Positions 1 to 11,115 are shown, counted from the first letter of the stretch. The stretch: DNA of 11,115 nucleotides from Ichthyophonus hoferi (GCA_002751075.1 NAOQ01001104.1:1-11115), one strand, 5' to 3'. Translations and numbers: made by a program. The notes: generated by a model from the letters alone, not told the origin.

Positions 1-405
1 CAATACATAACCCTGCATTATAGGATTCCCAGAAATAATTCCACAAATTCCTACATAAATAGACAAATCCCAACAATAAATGGACATTTTGAATATATAT
101 ATTTTTTATAAAAAAATGAAATAGGATAATAACGGGGAAATTGAAAGAAAATTGCTTTTTGGCTATTTTTACTAGAGGAATTGTATTTTATTCATACATT
201 TTTTATAATTTTTGAACAAGAAATTGTTAATTGAAAAAAAAAAGATGTATATTTGGTAAATCCTTTATTTGTGTAATGAATGTCTCATGTAAACCTTCGT
301 TCACCTTTTTATACATTCTGTTATGTAACTAATTAGAGGATATTAAACATAATACTAACTGTTGTACTAAATTTTATTCTAAATTTTATTTGATGTACAA
401 TGTGA

Positions 406-457
406 CCTATCTATCCATCTATCTGTATATTTATCTATCTACCTATTTATCTATATA
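406..457. repeat. degenerate (CTAT)n microsatellite
   Basis: Runs of CTAT/CTATC with single-base variants (CCAT, CTGT, CCTA, TTTAT) fill this stretch. It looks like an ageing tetranucleotide microsatellite in intergenic DNA. Confidence 0.75.
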
Positions 458-980
458 CCAGGCATAATTGTCTTATTTAATATTTTACAGCATTGCTAAT
501 AATTTCTTTGTAGCTCATTTGCAAGAATACTTATAATTTAAAAAGGATATCTCCTGTATTTAAAAGGTGTACACAATTACTTACCGAGTGTAAATTTAAT
601 GTGATGGATATGGTGCTTGCTTAACAAAGTGAGTAGGTATCCTTCTGTAACTGTTCTGGGTGGTTATCAGAAATAAGAAACAAGCTAAAGCTTTTGTAAG
701 TTCTGTCCGTAAAACACCTGTTAAAACAAGAACCTTTAATTAATTTAGGTTTTTCTTTATATAGTTATAATTAGTTCATATTAATAGCAATTACTATTAC
801 ATATGTAGTCTGGAAAAATAGTAGGTGTAATCTAATAGTGTAGTGCTAAATGGCAATACAAGATGATTTATCAAAATTGAACCAGCCAATGGCAGAGGCC
901 CTGCAACTGGATTATAAGCCAATAAGCCATTTCAGATCATATGTTTGGGGTACAGATAACATATGGCTTAAGCATTCATC

Positions 981-1027
981 CTAAGACAAGTCCTATTGAC
1001 TTATTTAATAATAAAAATAAGTCTTAG
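981..1027. other. inverted repeat / hairpin
   Basis: GACTTATTT at 998-1006 and AAATAAGTC at 1015-1023 are perfect reverse complements around an 8-base A/T loop. CTAAGAC at 981-987 and GTCTTAG at 1021-1027 form a second, competing arm. No function can be assigned; stems like this are common in AT-rich DNA. Confidence 0.45.
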
Positions 1028-1469
1028 CATATCTGTCCATGTATGCAAATAGCCACGTTTAAACTTTCCTTAATTTGGTATTTTCTCTTCTTTTAAATGA
1101 ATATGGGTCACGGAAGCGTTTTTGGCTCTACTTATTTTTTCCAACAAACCCAATTGTTCTGAGCTCAGAGATGCTTTATACTTCTTACTTTCCAACTTTT
1201 AAGATATATAATAATTATGATTTAAATCACTATGTTGATGAGCCCTATACAAGTATTCTCTAATAGTGTCTGTACCAGACTTCATTAGTTAGCTTTCTAT
1301 ACCTGTCTATCCTCAAAATAAAAAGTATAATCTTCAAAATAGGAAAATTAAATGAGCTTTTGCATGGCGTGACATAGGTTTAGTGCTGTGATTAATTTTA
1401 ATTTATATTAATTGTTAGCATAATTTTATCTTTTCAAAGCTAAAAATGGTCTTATCTTTGTTTTTGGTG

Positions 1470-1475
1470 TTTATT
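1470..1475 (-). promoter_or_regulatory. poly(A) signal AATAAA for the minus-strand exon
   Basis: TTTATT on the plus strand reads AATAAA on the minus strand, about 70 bases beyond the TAA stop at 1546-1548. The position fits a 3' end signal of the gene whose last exon is 1546-1880. AATAAA is frequent by chance in DNA this AT-rich. Confidence 0.45.
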
Positions 1476-1545
1476 GAGTATTTTGATAATTCTCATATTA
1501 AAGTTTAACATTCCTATTTTGAAATTTACATTTCTAGTTTGAGGA

Positions 1546-1880
1546 TTAAAATTTATCAGCATCTGTGTTAGCTCTGGGGACTTGTGCACAGCTGCAGGGA
1601 TCTCCAATTGTATAACTGGTAGTAATTAATGTTGTATGACCAGTATAAGTAATAGCTGCTTGATTAGATCTGTCTTGAAGACTCAGTTGTTGTGCTAGAG
1701 GTTTTGCTGAAGGTCCATATACCAATTCTCTAGGTAACTGATTGTATTGTTTATATCTCTGCTTTAATGTAGAAAGGATAGATGCTTGGATGCGCTTTGG
1801 GGCAAGTGTATTAATTGCACAATATGATCGATTATTAAGTGGAGCTATATTACTACGTAAGTAGAAACTATTATCACTAT
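1546..1880 (-). CDS. terminal coding exon of an unrecognised protein
   Basis: An open frame of 111 codons ends in TAA (1546-1548). It has no internal stop and no ATG near its start, so I read it as a last exon. The likely acceptor is ACTTAG just before 1880, leaving two bases of a split codon; an acceptor further in, such as CTATAG, is also possible. The peptide is far more protein-like than its other frames: polar, rich in Gln, Asn, Ser, Thr and Leu, with the segments SILSTLKQRYKQYNQLPREL, VYGPSAKPLAQQLSLQD and GDPCSCAQVPRANTDADKF at the C-terminus. The CSC pair close to the end might be a lipidation or metal site, but this is a guess. I see no transmembrane segment and do not recognise a family. 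Upstream exons are not evident and could lie beyond, or nested around, the legumain-like gene on the other strand. An AATAAA about 70 bases downstream supports a real 3' end. Confidence 0.55.
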
Positions 1881-1895
1881 CTAAGTGTACATATT

Positions 1896-2063
1896 AGTAT
1901 ATATATATATGTATATATTCAGTAATATACTGATACCTTAGTACCTAATACCTACTGGACTGTAGATATTACTAGCCTACATGTTAATATATATATATAT
2001 ATATATAGTTATACGCTCATACTCCAGTACCTAACACCTACTTGGCTGTAGGTATTACTAGGA
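1896..2063. repeat. 86-base local duplication with (TA)n tracts
   Basis: The segment at 1941-1977 (GTACCTAATACCTAC...) recurs at 2027-2063 (GTACCTAACACCTAC...) with a few substitutions and small indels. Each copy is preceded by a TA dinucleotide run (about 1896-1917 and 1987-2007), so the unit probably includes the TA tract. The offset is 86 bases at both ends of the match. The pair lies between the divergent minus-strand exon and the legumain-like gene. Confidence 0.75.
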
Positions 2064-2097
2064 CAGCAAACCCACATAGGCTCTGGAAGGACTCTAG

Positions 2098-2217
2098 GTA
2101 GTAAACCCATTGGTCATGTCTGTTAATTTTTTCGATCATCAAGAAGTGGGGTTGATTGGGTTTCCAGGCAATAAATTCTTGACATCTGTTCAACTGGTGA
2201 ACATTTTGAAAACTATG
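2098..2217 (+). other. legumain-like exon with the catalytic His
   Basis: The acceptor is CTCTAG just before 2098 and the donor ATG|GTATGT after 2217; the reading phase is 0 at both ends. The exon encodes the His loop and the helix after it (VGLIGFPGNKFLTSVQLV), matching the legumain region from DHG to the helix before the catalytic Cys strand. An ATG at 2116 lies inside the homology, so it is not the true start. The reverse strand is also open here (2038-2391), but that reading is a shadow. Confidence 0.7.
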
Positions 2218-2368
2218 GTATGTATTAATATTTAGATTTATTGAATAGGATAGCATATCTATTGTAACTATTCGGATCACGTTACAGATCTCAAATATAG
2301 TTACATGCACAGTGTGCTGTGTTCCTACACCAACCAATCCCCCTTTCCCCCTTCCTCTTTGCCTACAG

Positions 2369-2525
2369 CACCACCAAAAACAGCTCTCCAAGCTAGTGTT
2401 CTATCTGGAGACTTGTCACTCTGGGTCCATGTTTGAAAAACCTCTTACTCTCTGATATTAATGCGTATGCAACCACTGTGGCTGATCCTACCAAGTCCTC
2501 CTATGCTACATACTATTCCAAAGAG
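2369..2525 (+). other. legumain-like exon with the catalytic Cys
   Basis: A long pyrimidine tract (CCCCCTTCCTCTTTGCCTACAG) precedes the exon and GAG|GTATGT ends it. The first half reads KLVFYLETCHSGSMFE in one frame. The second half reads LLLSDINAYATTVADPTKSS in the frame one base later, and both halves match legumain in the right order. At 157 bases the exon is one base more than a multiple of three, although its neighbours join it in phase 0 on both sides. The surplus base lies around the A5 run at 2436-2440. Confidence 0.8.
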
Positions 2526-2851
2526 GTATGTTTCTCCCTCTCCCACCCTCTCTCAATATGCTACACATCGATTTATATAGTCCAATGATCCACATCTGCT
2601 TTCTACATAACTAATCAAATACCCTATTATGTGCCGTATTAATAATGTCTAATCTACCACTACCACTAACTCCCATATACAATAATGTGTTCAAAATCAC
2701 TCACACGTTCAGAAGTCAGAAAACATCCCTACCTATATATGTTATGGTTCTAGACACTAACCAATAATCCGTATAAGCACATATAGTACATATCTATATA
2801 TACTTACCTCCCTATGCCCTGTCTAACCTTAGTAATTTCACGTGACCCCAG

Positions 2852-2959
2852 TATGGCGCCTTCCTAGGAGATGAATACAGTGTTAATTAGATGGAACATA
2901 CCAAAAACTATTTTTTTAAGCACCCCATACAGCCATTCAGTCTTCGGGATCAATATCAG
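2852..2959 (+). other. legumain-like exon with an in-frame TAG
   Basis: Acceptor CCCCAG, donor CAG|GTATGT, 36 codons in phase 0. The translation YGAFLGDEYSVN, stop, MEHTKNYFF, then FSLRDQYQ follows legumain LGDWYSVNWMED and the later KQYH segment. TAG at 2888-2890 replaces the conserved Trp codon (TGG), a single transition. The kinase elsewhere in this window ends in TAG, so reading TAG as an amino acid is unlikely. Confidence 0.75.
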
Positions 2960-3538
2960 GTATGTAGCTATAAATAATGGAGTACGATATATGTGGTTAG
3001 CTAATATCCAATATATGAATGGCAATAAAAATTAAGGGCCAATGATAGGTTATACAAATATGCGATCGATATGTATTTTATCTTTTAGGTTAACCAGGAC
3101 CTATCCGAGCTGGTCTTTGTCTGTCCAATCATAAATGTAGTTATTTTGTATCTGATTGACTGCAGGATATTGACAATTGTAGTATGTGTGGTATTTACTG
3201 TATACTATACTAGTTACTACATACAAAGTTTTAATTAGTAATAACATTTATAAGAAAAAAAAGCAAGCTAGTCGCTAGCATTTTACGGTGTTAGAGATAA
3301 GCTAATTCCTATCTATACTATAGGGTATATTATAATACTTAACTTTCTAACCTACTAATCACGCACTTGCAACTTATTTTATTCTCCTCAGACTGTTCAC
3401 AAAAACGTAAAAAGACCGGTTCGTTAGAGAATATGGTGATCGGAATATGTCCAATACAATGTGGATTGATAATTTTTTGGGATATAGACAATTCCACGTT
3501 GGTTAATCAAATGAGATAGATTACTTAGCTCCTTCCAG

Positions 3539-4048
3539 GGAAGCAGTCAATGCAACGTGGAAACGGGGAGTGAGAGTTCCCTCGTATGATACCAAGTTAC
3601 ATGTATTACGGAAGGTAAGGGTTTTATAGGGTTCTTATTAATGTTTATTGCTTTATAGTTACCACATGTATATAACATTGTGTCTATCTCTCTCTGTCCT
3701 AACCTATCTAATGGTTTTTGTAGTTTAGCCATATTCTTCTTACAGTTTAACCGCATTGATTTCTCCTTTCTCTCCCCATCTACATATTGCTTCATCTTTA
3801 TCTCTGTGGTTATTATCTCTCTTATATTCCCATTGTTCAGTGAATCTCCTACATGCACTTGCATACTATATTTATTTATCCACGGGCAACCATATTCACA
3901 CACACATACACTTCCAGAGGTTGGGAAAAAACAGTTTGGGGAAGGAAAGGAAACAAGTATCGTTAGAATTAGAAGCAGAGCTCAAGGCTAAGACCGACGC
4001 TTCGAAGATATTTCAAAAACTGGCTAACCTGGTGGCAGGGAAAGGAAG
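3539..4048 (+). other. legumain-like linker and prodomain exons
   Basis: Two exons: 3539-3614 (acceptor CTTCCAG, donor AAG|GTAAGG) and 3918-4048 (acceptor CTTCCAG, donor AG|GTATGT). Together they encode VRVPSYDTKLHVLRK and then RLGK followed by a charged amphipathic helix (LELEAELKAKTDASKIFQKL). This matches the legumain activation-peptide and prodomain start, where plant enzymes have a similar segment before the four-cysteine helical domain. Both are fully open. The first joins the second in phase 0; the second ends with two bases of a Ser codon completed by the next exon. Confidence 0.75.
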
Positions 4049-4684
4049 GTATGTATAGCCATAATCTAAGCTTTACTAACCATTTACCTATACTAGGGCT
4101 AGGATTATCATACTAACTAACATTACTAATGTTACCAACCAATATCCTGGCTTGGTATGGTACAAGACTGGTGCAGTTAGATTATGGAACAAAAAGGTAT
4201 AGAATTGGATAATGCAAAGGACTATATATATTGGCTATAATGTATATCACCTTTTTACACATTAGAATATTGTTAACAAAGATTTAGTCAACAGTTTTTA
4301 TTTATCCTCATGAAAACTACTTTCCATGCTCAGAACAGTCCTGCATATACTTTGACTTTACTTTTGTGTTGCTGTTTGATCAATTTCTAAGCTTATCTGA
4401 CCTCTTAAAACTATTTTACCTTATATGTTCTTGTTTATGTTCTCTATCTTTCTTTTTCTATCAGTCTCCTTGCTATTTCTTTCTGGATGACTTGATTGAT
4501 AGTGGCTGTCATGTATTGTCAATAAATCTACTATTTAGTATTGTGATAGTGCTAATTGCATTTCAGTTTAACTCTCTTTTGGGATGGCCCATAACATGGA
4601 TAATAGTGAACCTCATTGAGATAGTTGTTGTATATTCATTTGTTATACTTGATCTCTAACCAACAGCCACCCTCCTATTAACAG

Positions 4685-4937
4685 TGGCAAACGTTTTGTC
4701 AATAAGCCTGCATCGAAGGTATACGACCACGAATGTCTGTCAGACTCAATCCATACCTTTCACAACCAGTGCCATGTTATGGACGAGCATCATATGAAGC
4801 TTACTAGTGTTTTCGCACACCTGTGTGATGGGGGTTATAAACATGAGGAGATTCTAAAAGCTATAACCAAAAATCGTCTTTGCAGTAAGAGTTTGCCGAA
4901 AATGTCCTTAATAAGTACTTACAATCTTATTGGATAA
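4685..4937 (+). other. legumain-like last exon: four-Cys prodomain
   Basis: The acceptor CTATTAACAG supplies the last base of a split Ser codon, then 83 codons run to TAA at 4935-4937. The peptide has ECLSDSIHTFHNQC and HHMKLTSVFAHLC and ends near KNRLCSKS. The cysteine spacing and the HM...FAHLC motif are those of the legumain stabilisation and activity-modulation domain, which caps the active site until removed at acid pH. No poly(A) signal is obvious just downstream. Confidence 0.82.
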
Positions 4938-5533
4938 GGCTCTAGTAACTCTAAGATGTAGTTACATACATTATATAACCAAAGCAACTTCAATTGTAAT
5001 TATCTAATCAATTAATGCCAAGTTCTGAAATATGCTATACACATACAGTGCTATATTTAGAAAGTGTAAAAATATTTTGTCTGATATAGATTAGAAACTA
5101 CAGCTTTTATTCTAAATAGCCTACCTCCAACAGTCGGTTGCCACCCTGATTGTAGGTGACACTTGCTACAGAGGCTGAAATGGTTTAATTAAAAAGTAAA
5201 AGCCAATCACCTGTGTATTTTAAAAGCACTTTAAATGTTTTAGCATTAGCATTAGTAATTATGCAGAAACTATTTGCCAACTGATTTGCAATATGTTTTC
5301 CTTTTTAATCCTTTTAAGTAAATTGATTTGTTTGGCACATCATAAAACCGGTTTTTTATTTCATTATTGTACGAACTATTGTCCTACTTTATATTGGTCC
5401 TGTCAAAGTTGCTGAGTTGAAAACAAGGAGTAAAAACAAAGCATTAAAGTTAAATAGACTAATAACTTTAATAATACACTTCTGGTGTAAATACAGATTG
5501 TGCATACTTACAGTAGTTTGGAACTAGTTTTCT
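4938..5533. other. spacer without a recognisable gene
   Basis: AT-rich DNA between the convergent legumain-like gene and the minus-strand remnant at 5534. I found no open frame with splice or start support, no tandem repeat and no RNA gene signature. Confidence 0.55.
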
Positions 5534-6300
5534 TTAATTCGATCGTAGATCAAAATCAAAGACCAGATCCTCATCTGAAGTTATGATTTTTCCTTTTGCT
5601 GAGTCATATGTTAGAGTATTATATTCAATTGATGCAGTTTCACTGGAATTTAGATGTAGATGAAATCCCTTATATCTTATAGAAATCGGAATTAAGAGAA
5701 AGGGATGCGCTTTTCGGATCAACAACAGCTGTTAAGTTGCGGAAGGCAAGCGTAGTCTGGATGATTATAACCTAATATTGTTTTTTGATCCTATAGGAAT
5801 TCCTTGGACATAGTGAGTAGGATTAATCTTTGTTTTTGGGAGTATTAGTATTTGTGGCTCTCCTAACGATAGATTGATTCATTAACAATTGATACATTTC
5901 CTGGGTTGTCCTATTGGCCTGTTTCTAGGCTATTGGAGGTTCTTTCCGTCTGGCTTGTCGTTGATCCTAAGCTATTAGTTGAGGCGAAGTCGTTGCTGAA
6001 GTTTACAGGCGGTGCAATCTCGTTAGGCAGGTTGTTTTCTGATAGATCTTCTAAATCGGATGGGAGATCTACTTTAACCTTTTTTTTTTTAGCTTCTTGC
6101 GCACTGTTTGGCAGTGATGGGAATAAGTGCAAAGTTACGTTTTGTACTGATGTTGTCTTTTGAGGAAGTAGTACTCTGGTTTTAAGTTATTACTAATTAA
6201 CGAAGACGTTTCCAAACTCAGTCAGGCAACATTTATTTACAAATCTTATTTCTGGTCCTGGATGCAGATCAGAAGCTTGGTTATATGCTTTCAATCCAAG
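5534..6300 (-). pseudogene. broken protein-like remnant of unknown family
   Basis: Several minus-strand open stretches in this interval read like real protein. From 5' to 3' on that strand: a short piece around 6190-6300 (KAYNQASDLHPGPEIRFVN); a stretch at about 5911-6172 rich in Ser, Asn and Thr with a lysine cluster (EAKKKKVKVDLPSDLEDLSE); and stretches around 5534-5780 (AFRNLTAVVDPKSASL; LHLNSSETASIEYNTLTYDS; SDEDLVFDFDLRSN). They lie in order but are separated by several breaks, so the whole looks like one old coding region in decay. The clean stretch at 5911-6172 could instead be a genuine last exon of a disordered protein, with an acceptor at AAAACCAG. I do not recognise the family and cannot tell a host gene from an old mobile-element protein. 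Confidence 0.35.
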
Positions 6301-6590
6301 TGATTAACCTGCTAGCTACTAAATATAGTTTAACAATTGGGCTACTGATTGGACTTAAGACTTATTTCTCCTTTAGTAAGTATATACCATATAACATATA
6401 GTCTATAATTTACACAATATCCTCTTTGGCGTATAGTATATAGGGAGGGGTACAGGTATTAATATTAAGTTAGGCTTGTAATTATATTATATAATTTTTC
6501 TTATTGAAATTCTTAATGTGCATCACAACTGCATTTTTTCTTCTGGTTATATTCACGTATGTTGTTTGCCTGATGTAAATATTCAATCAG

Positions 6591-6982
6591 AATACAAGTG
6601 TGAGGAAGAGGGATGCATAGCATTCTTCACTAGTTGGTCAGATCTTATTGGTCATTGCAACATGGTGCATGGCCATTCATGTCCCACCTGTCAAAAGAAG
6701 GTCCGCAGATTTACAGGGTAAGGGGGGTGTATAGCAATGTAGTTATATATAAACACACATTTATGGCTGTATTTATATATATATATGTTTATATACAAGT
6801 GTATGCTTAACAAAACACTAAACAACGTCAATATCATGCTTACCAATAGCAACAGGCTAACATTATTTATTGTAACTACTAGACCTACCCAATCTAATCT
6901 TTCTATACATTGCCATATTAAAACACAGGAGAATCCATGCAGCCAATTGAAAGATCTTTCCTTGTACGGCCGAGGGGACTGA
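6591..6982 (+). CDS. C2H2 zinc-finger protein, last two exons
   Basis: Exon 6591-6717 (acceptor TTCAATCAG, donor GG|GTAAGG) joins exon 6883-6982 (acceptor ACTACTAG) through a split Gly codon; the phases agree and the frame ends at TGA (6980-6982). The first finger is canonical: YKCEEEGC, twelve residues with Phe and Leu in place, then HCNMVH (C-x4-C-x12-H-x4-H). A second CPTC follows at once, and after splicing the sequence continues to LSIHCHIK, giving C-x2-C-x17-H-x-H. That spacing is irregular, so the second finger is degenerate or a different zinc site. Proteins of this kind bind nucleic acid or proteins in the nucleus; the target cannot be told. The C-terminus is short and polar (about 20 residues after the last His). 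Upstream exons are not visible: the frame stays open back to about 6482 but has no ATG, and the two-base split codon at 6591 implies an earlier exon. The gene may be 5'-truncated. Confidence 0.6.
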
Positions 6983-7270
6983 AAAGAAATATAACACAGT
7001 AGGTTATTGTTGTATTTAAAAATATGCATCTAACATATGATCTGTAGGCAATGAAATCACTCTTTATGTAACACCAATCACATACATTATTTCCTATAAC
7101 AGGGAGTGTGTGGTAAACCATATCACAAATATTATGACCAATTACGTATCTAGGGCTATATGACACCTATATTTAGTCACAGGTAGTGTGATAGCAACAA
7201 ACTAGGCATGCTATTGATATCTCTCTGCATTGTACCAACATATTTCCCACCACATGCCCCAATAAGATAC

Positions 7271-7510
7271 CACATATCATATCCTTATCCTATCCTATCA
7301 TATCCTATCCTATCGCAACATATTATATTATATCACATCCTGCTATATCTTATCATGCCTTATTACATCATATCCTATTACATCCCGTCATATCATATCC
7401 TATCCTATCCTATCTTATCCTATCTTGTCCAATCATATCATATCATATCCCATCTTATTCTATTTTATCCAATCATATCACATCTCATCTTATCCCATCC
7501 TATTATATTC
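7271..7510. repeat. degenerate (TATCC/TATCA)n pentanucleotide array
   Basis: About 240 bases of five-base units, mainly TATCC and TATCA with TATTA, CATCC, TATCT and similar variants. Because 15 bases make five codons, the plus strand is open throughout and reads as a false Tyr/Ile/Leu/Ser-rich peptide with YPILS repeats. This is an old, diverged satellite-like microsatellite. Confidence 0.9.
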
Positions 7511-7804
7511 TAGTATATATATGGGCCTCCATGAATCTCCTAAGCTTATTGCTACTTTAATTTATATTTTGATATTTTAACTCTTCAATCACAGCTATGA
7601 TTTATATACGGAGATTGCCTGTATGGGTTTTTAGGGATCTCTTAGGCCTATTGTTAAACGAAAACACCATTACTTTATTGTTACTTCATATGCATATACA
7701 TATACATACACATATACAGTATGCTATAAATAGAAATTATAGAAAAACCGTCTGTGATATATACACCTGGTTCTGCATTGATAACCGAAAAAAGCCCGGT
7801 ATTA

Positions 7805-8015
7805 ATTAGTTTAACTAACTAACTAATTAATGATAACTGAATAAGGCAAGTTATAATAATCAACTAAAATACACTATAGATAATTTTAATTATTCACTTA
7901 GGTACCTAATAATCAATGATAACTGAAAACCGCAGTTGTAATAATAAAATAAAACAGAATAATACTAATCTTAATTATGCACTAAATTAAATAATCAATT
8001 AATTATAATTGAAAA
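7805..8015. repeat. tandem repeat, period about 86 bases
   Basis: TGATAACTGA at 7831-7840 recurs at 7917-7926, and the flanks match in order: a TAATAAT segment, an AAAATA/AAACAG segment, TTTTAATTATTCACT against CTTAATTATGCACT. A third partial unit follows near 7985-8015 (AATAATCAATTAATTATAATTGAAAA). The units are well diverged, so the array is old. Confidence 0.65.
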
Positions 8016-8022
8016 AATATCT

Positions 8023-8041
8023 TTTATTGTCAGCTTTTATT
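8023..8041 (-). promoter_or_regulatory. paired poly(A) signals of the kinase gene
   Basis: TTTATT at 8036-8041 and at 8023-8028 reads AATAAA twice on the minus strand, 53 and 66 bases past the TAG stop of the kinase. The spacing suits a short 3' UTR. Confidence 0.6.
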
Positions 8042-8093
8042 GACTGCTTGCAATTGACAGGTGTTACCTAACACAGTGATGTAATACCCAATC

Positions 8094-10953
<2,860 letters not shown>

Positions 10954-10959
10954 CTGCAG

Positions 10960-10985
10960 GAGGAGGGAGAGGGAGAGGGAGATGG
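10960..10985 (-). promoter_or_regulatory. pyrimidine tract of a kinase splice acceptor
   Basis: On the minus strand CCATCTCCCTCTCCCTCTCC and the bases after it lead into CTGCAG, then the exon starting at 10953. It is the strongest acceptor in the gene. Confidence 0.7.
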
Positions 10986-11046
10986 TAAAAAAGTTATATA
11001 GGGTATATAAGGTAGGTAGGTAGGGTTTAAGGCTAGTAATATAGTA

Positions 11047-11115
11047 GTACAGTAGTATAATAGTATAGTAGTATAATAGTACAGTAGTATAATAGTATAG
11101 TAGTATAATAGTACA
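11047..11115. repeat. 16-base tandem repeat with alternating variants
   Basis: Units of AGTAGTATAATAGTA followed by T or C tile exactly at 11051-11066, 11067-11082, 11083-11098 and 11099-11114. The last base alternates T, C, T, C, giving a 32-base higher-order unit. The array runs off the right end of the window and lies in the intron upstream of the first visible kinase exon. Confidence 0.85.

Larger units (their letters stand above)
1..1545. other. AT-rich stretch without a recognisable gene
   Basis: I see no coding region on either strand. The longest plus-strand open stretch (1075-1263) has no ATG, no splice signals at sensible places and a random-looking translation. The stretch holds a degenerate tetranucleotide run near 406-457 and a small hairpin at 981-1027. 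Its last part carries the poly(A) signal of the minus-strand gene ending at 1546. No tRNA or rRNA signature was seen. Confidence 0.6.
2098..4937 (+). pseudogene. legumain-like cysteine protease (C13), interrupted
   Basis: Legumains are lysosomal or vacuolar asparaginyl endopeptidases with a caspase-like catalytic domain and a C-terminal inhibitory helical prodomain. Exons I can place, with phases that agree: 2098-2217, 2369-2525, 2852-2959, 3539-3614, 3918-4048 and 4685-4937 (TAA stop). Seen in order: NFFDH with the catalytic His (codon 2137-2139); LVFYLETCHSGSMFE with the catalytic Cys (2414-2416), 42 residues after the His as the family requires; DINAYATTVADPTKSSYATYY; FLGDEYSVN; then the prodomain with four cysteines (ECLSD, HNQC, AHLC, NRLC) and HHMKLTSVFAHLC. 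Oddities: exon 2 needs a one-base shift near 2435-2444 to join its two family-like halves; a TAG (2888-2890) stands where the family has Trp in YSVNW; the usual DHG is DHQ. Between 2959 and 3539 an exon is expected; 3392-3466 (acceptor TCCTCAG, SEYVQY resembling SHVMQY) is a candidate but has stops. N-terminal exons are absent from the window. Homology is sure; a decayed duplicate is likelier than a working gene, though assembly error could explain part of it. Confidence 0.82.
6983..8093. other. repeat-rich spacer between convergent genes
   Basis: This stretch separates the zinc-finger gene (plus) from the kinase (minus). It holds a pentanucleotide array (7271-7510), an 86-base-period repeat (about 7805-8015) and the likely poly(A) signals of the kinase (8023-8041). 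Open frames over the pentamer array are by-products of the repeat. I see no gene. Confidence 0.65.

Noticed and set aside
2038-2391. Open frame of 117 codons on the minus strand
   Set aside because: It lies antisense to the legumain-like exon 2098-2217 and extends into its intron. The plus strand has the recognisable family motifs, so this is a shadow.
2888-2890. TAG read as an amino acid (alternative genetic code)
   Set aside because: The intact kinase ends in TAG, the zinc-finger gene in TGA and two others in TAA, so all three stops terminate here.
3090-3150. Possible plus-strand exon after the TATCTTTTAG acceptor (VNQDLSELVFVC...)
   Set aside because: The acceptor is good, but the peptide has no counterpart in legumain at this place and no clear donor ends it.
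4366-4659. 97-codon hydrophobic open frame on the plus strand
   Set aside because: It sits inside the last legumain-like intron, has no ATG, and its hydrophobicity follows from T-rich sequence.
2369-4937. First reading of these exons as a BAR-domain protein (CIBAR/FAM92 type)
   Set aside because: INAYA and the charged helices suggested it, but LVFYLETCHSGSM, FLGDEYSVN and the four-cysteine prodomain fit legumain in the right order and spacing.
5906-6163. Plus-strand open frame over 5906-6163
   Set aside because: It begins with ATG-like context but its translation is the complement of the better minus-strand sequence; no splice or family evidence.
7208-7513. Open frame encoding YPILS repeats
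   Set aside because: A by-product of the pentanucleotide array; every frame of such an array tends to stay open.

Overview
The window is eukaryotic nuclear DNA, strongly AT-rich, with several spliced genes. Introns run from about 140 to about 640 bases, splice sites are canonical GT..AG, and intergenic DNA is full of simple repeats. All three standard stop codons are used as terminators (TAA, TGA and TAG), so the genetic code looks standard. The kinase is HRI-like and the protease legumain-like. Together with the intron density this would suit an early-branching animal such as a sponge, but the species cannot be fixed from the sequence.

Layout. 1-1545 shows no gene, only a tetranucleotide repeat and a small hairpin. 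1546-1880 (minus) is the terminal exon of a gene I cannot name; its poly(A) signal follows. 2098-4937 (plus) is the C-terminal two thirds of a legumain-like (C13) cysteine protease. It keeps introns, splice phases and the catalytic His and Cys, but it is interrupted in the peptidase part and its N-terminal exons are not visible. 4938-5533 is empty. 5534-6300 (minus) is broken protein-like sequence of unknown origin. 6591-6982 (plus) is the end of a two-exon C2H2 zinc-finger gene. 6983-8093 is repeat-rich spacer. 8094-10953 (minus) holds four 3' exons of an eIF2alpha kinase of the HRI (EIF2AK1) type; its N-lobe exons lie beyond the right edge, in or past a 16-base repeat array.

The genes do not form an operon or an obvious pathway; this is ordinary gene-by-gene eukaryotic layout. 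The legumain and zinc-finger genes each converge with a minus-strand neighbour. The best material is in the kinase. A CxxC-x26-CxxC pattern assembles across a splice junction in its kinase insert. Two decayed copies of the exon end carrying the first CxxC sit in the following intron. The activation segment is greatly lengthened by a Ser/Thr/Pro/Asn-rich insert. A second pattern is that three unrelated places in the window carry local duplications with almost the same offset (86-87 bases).
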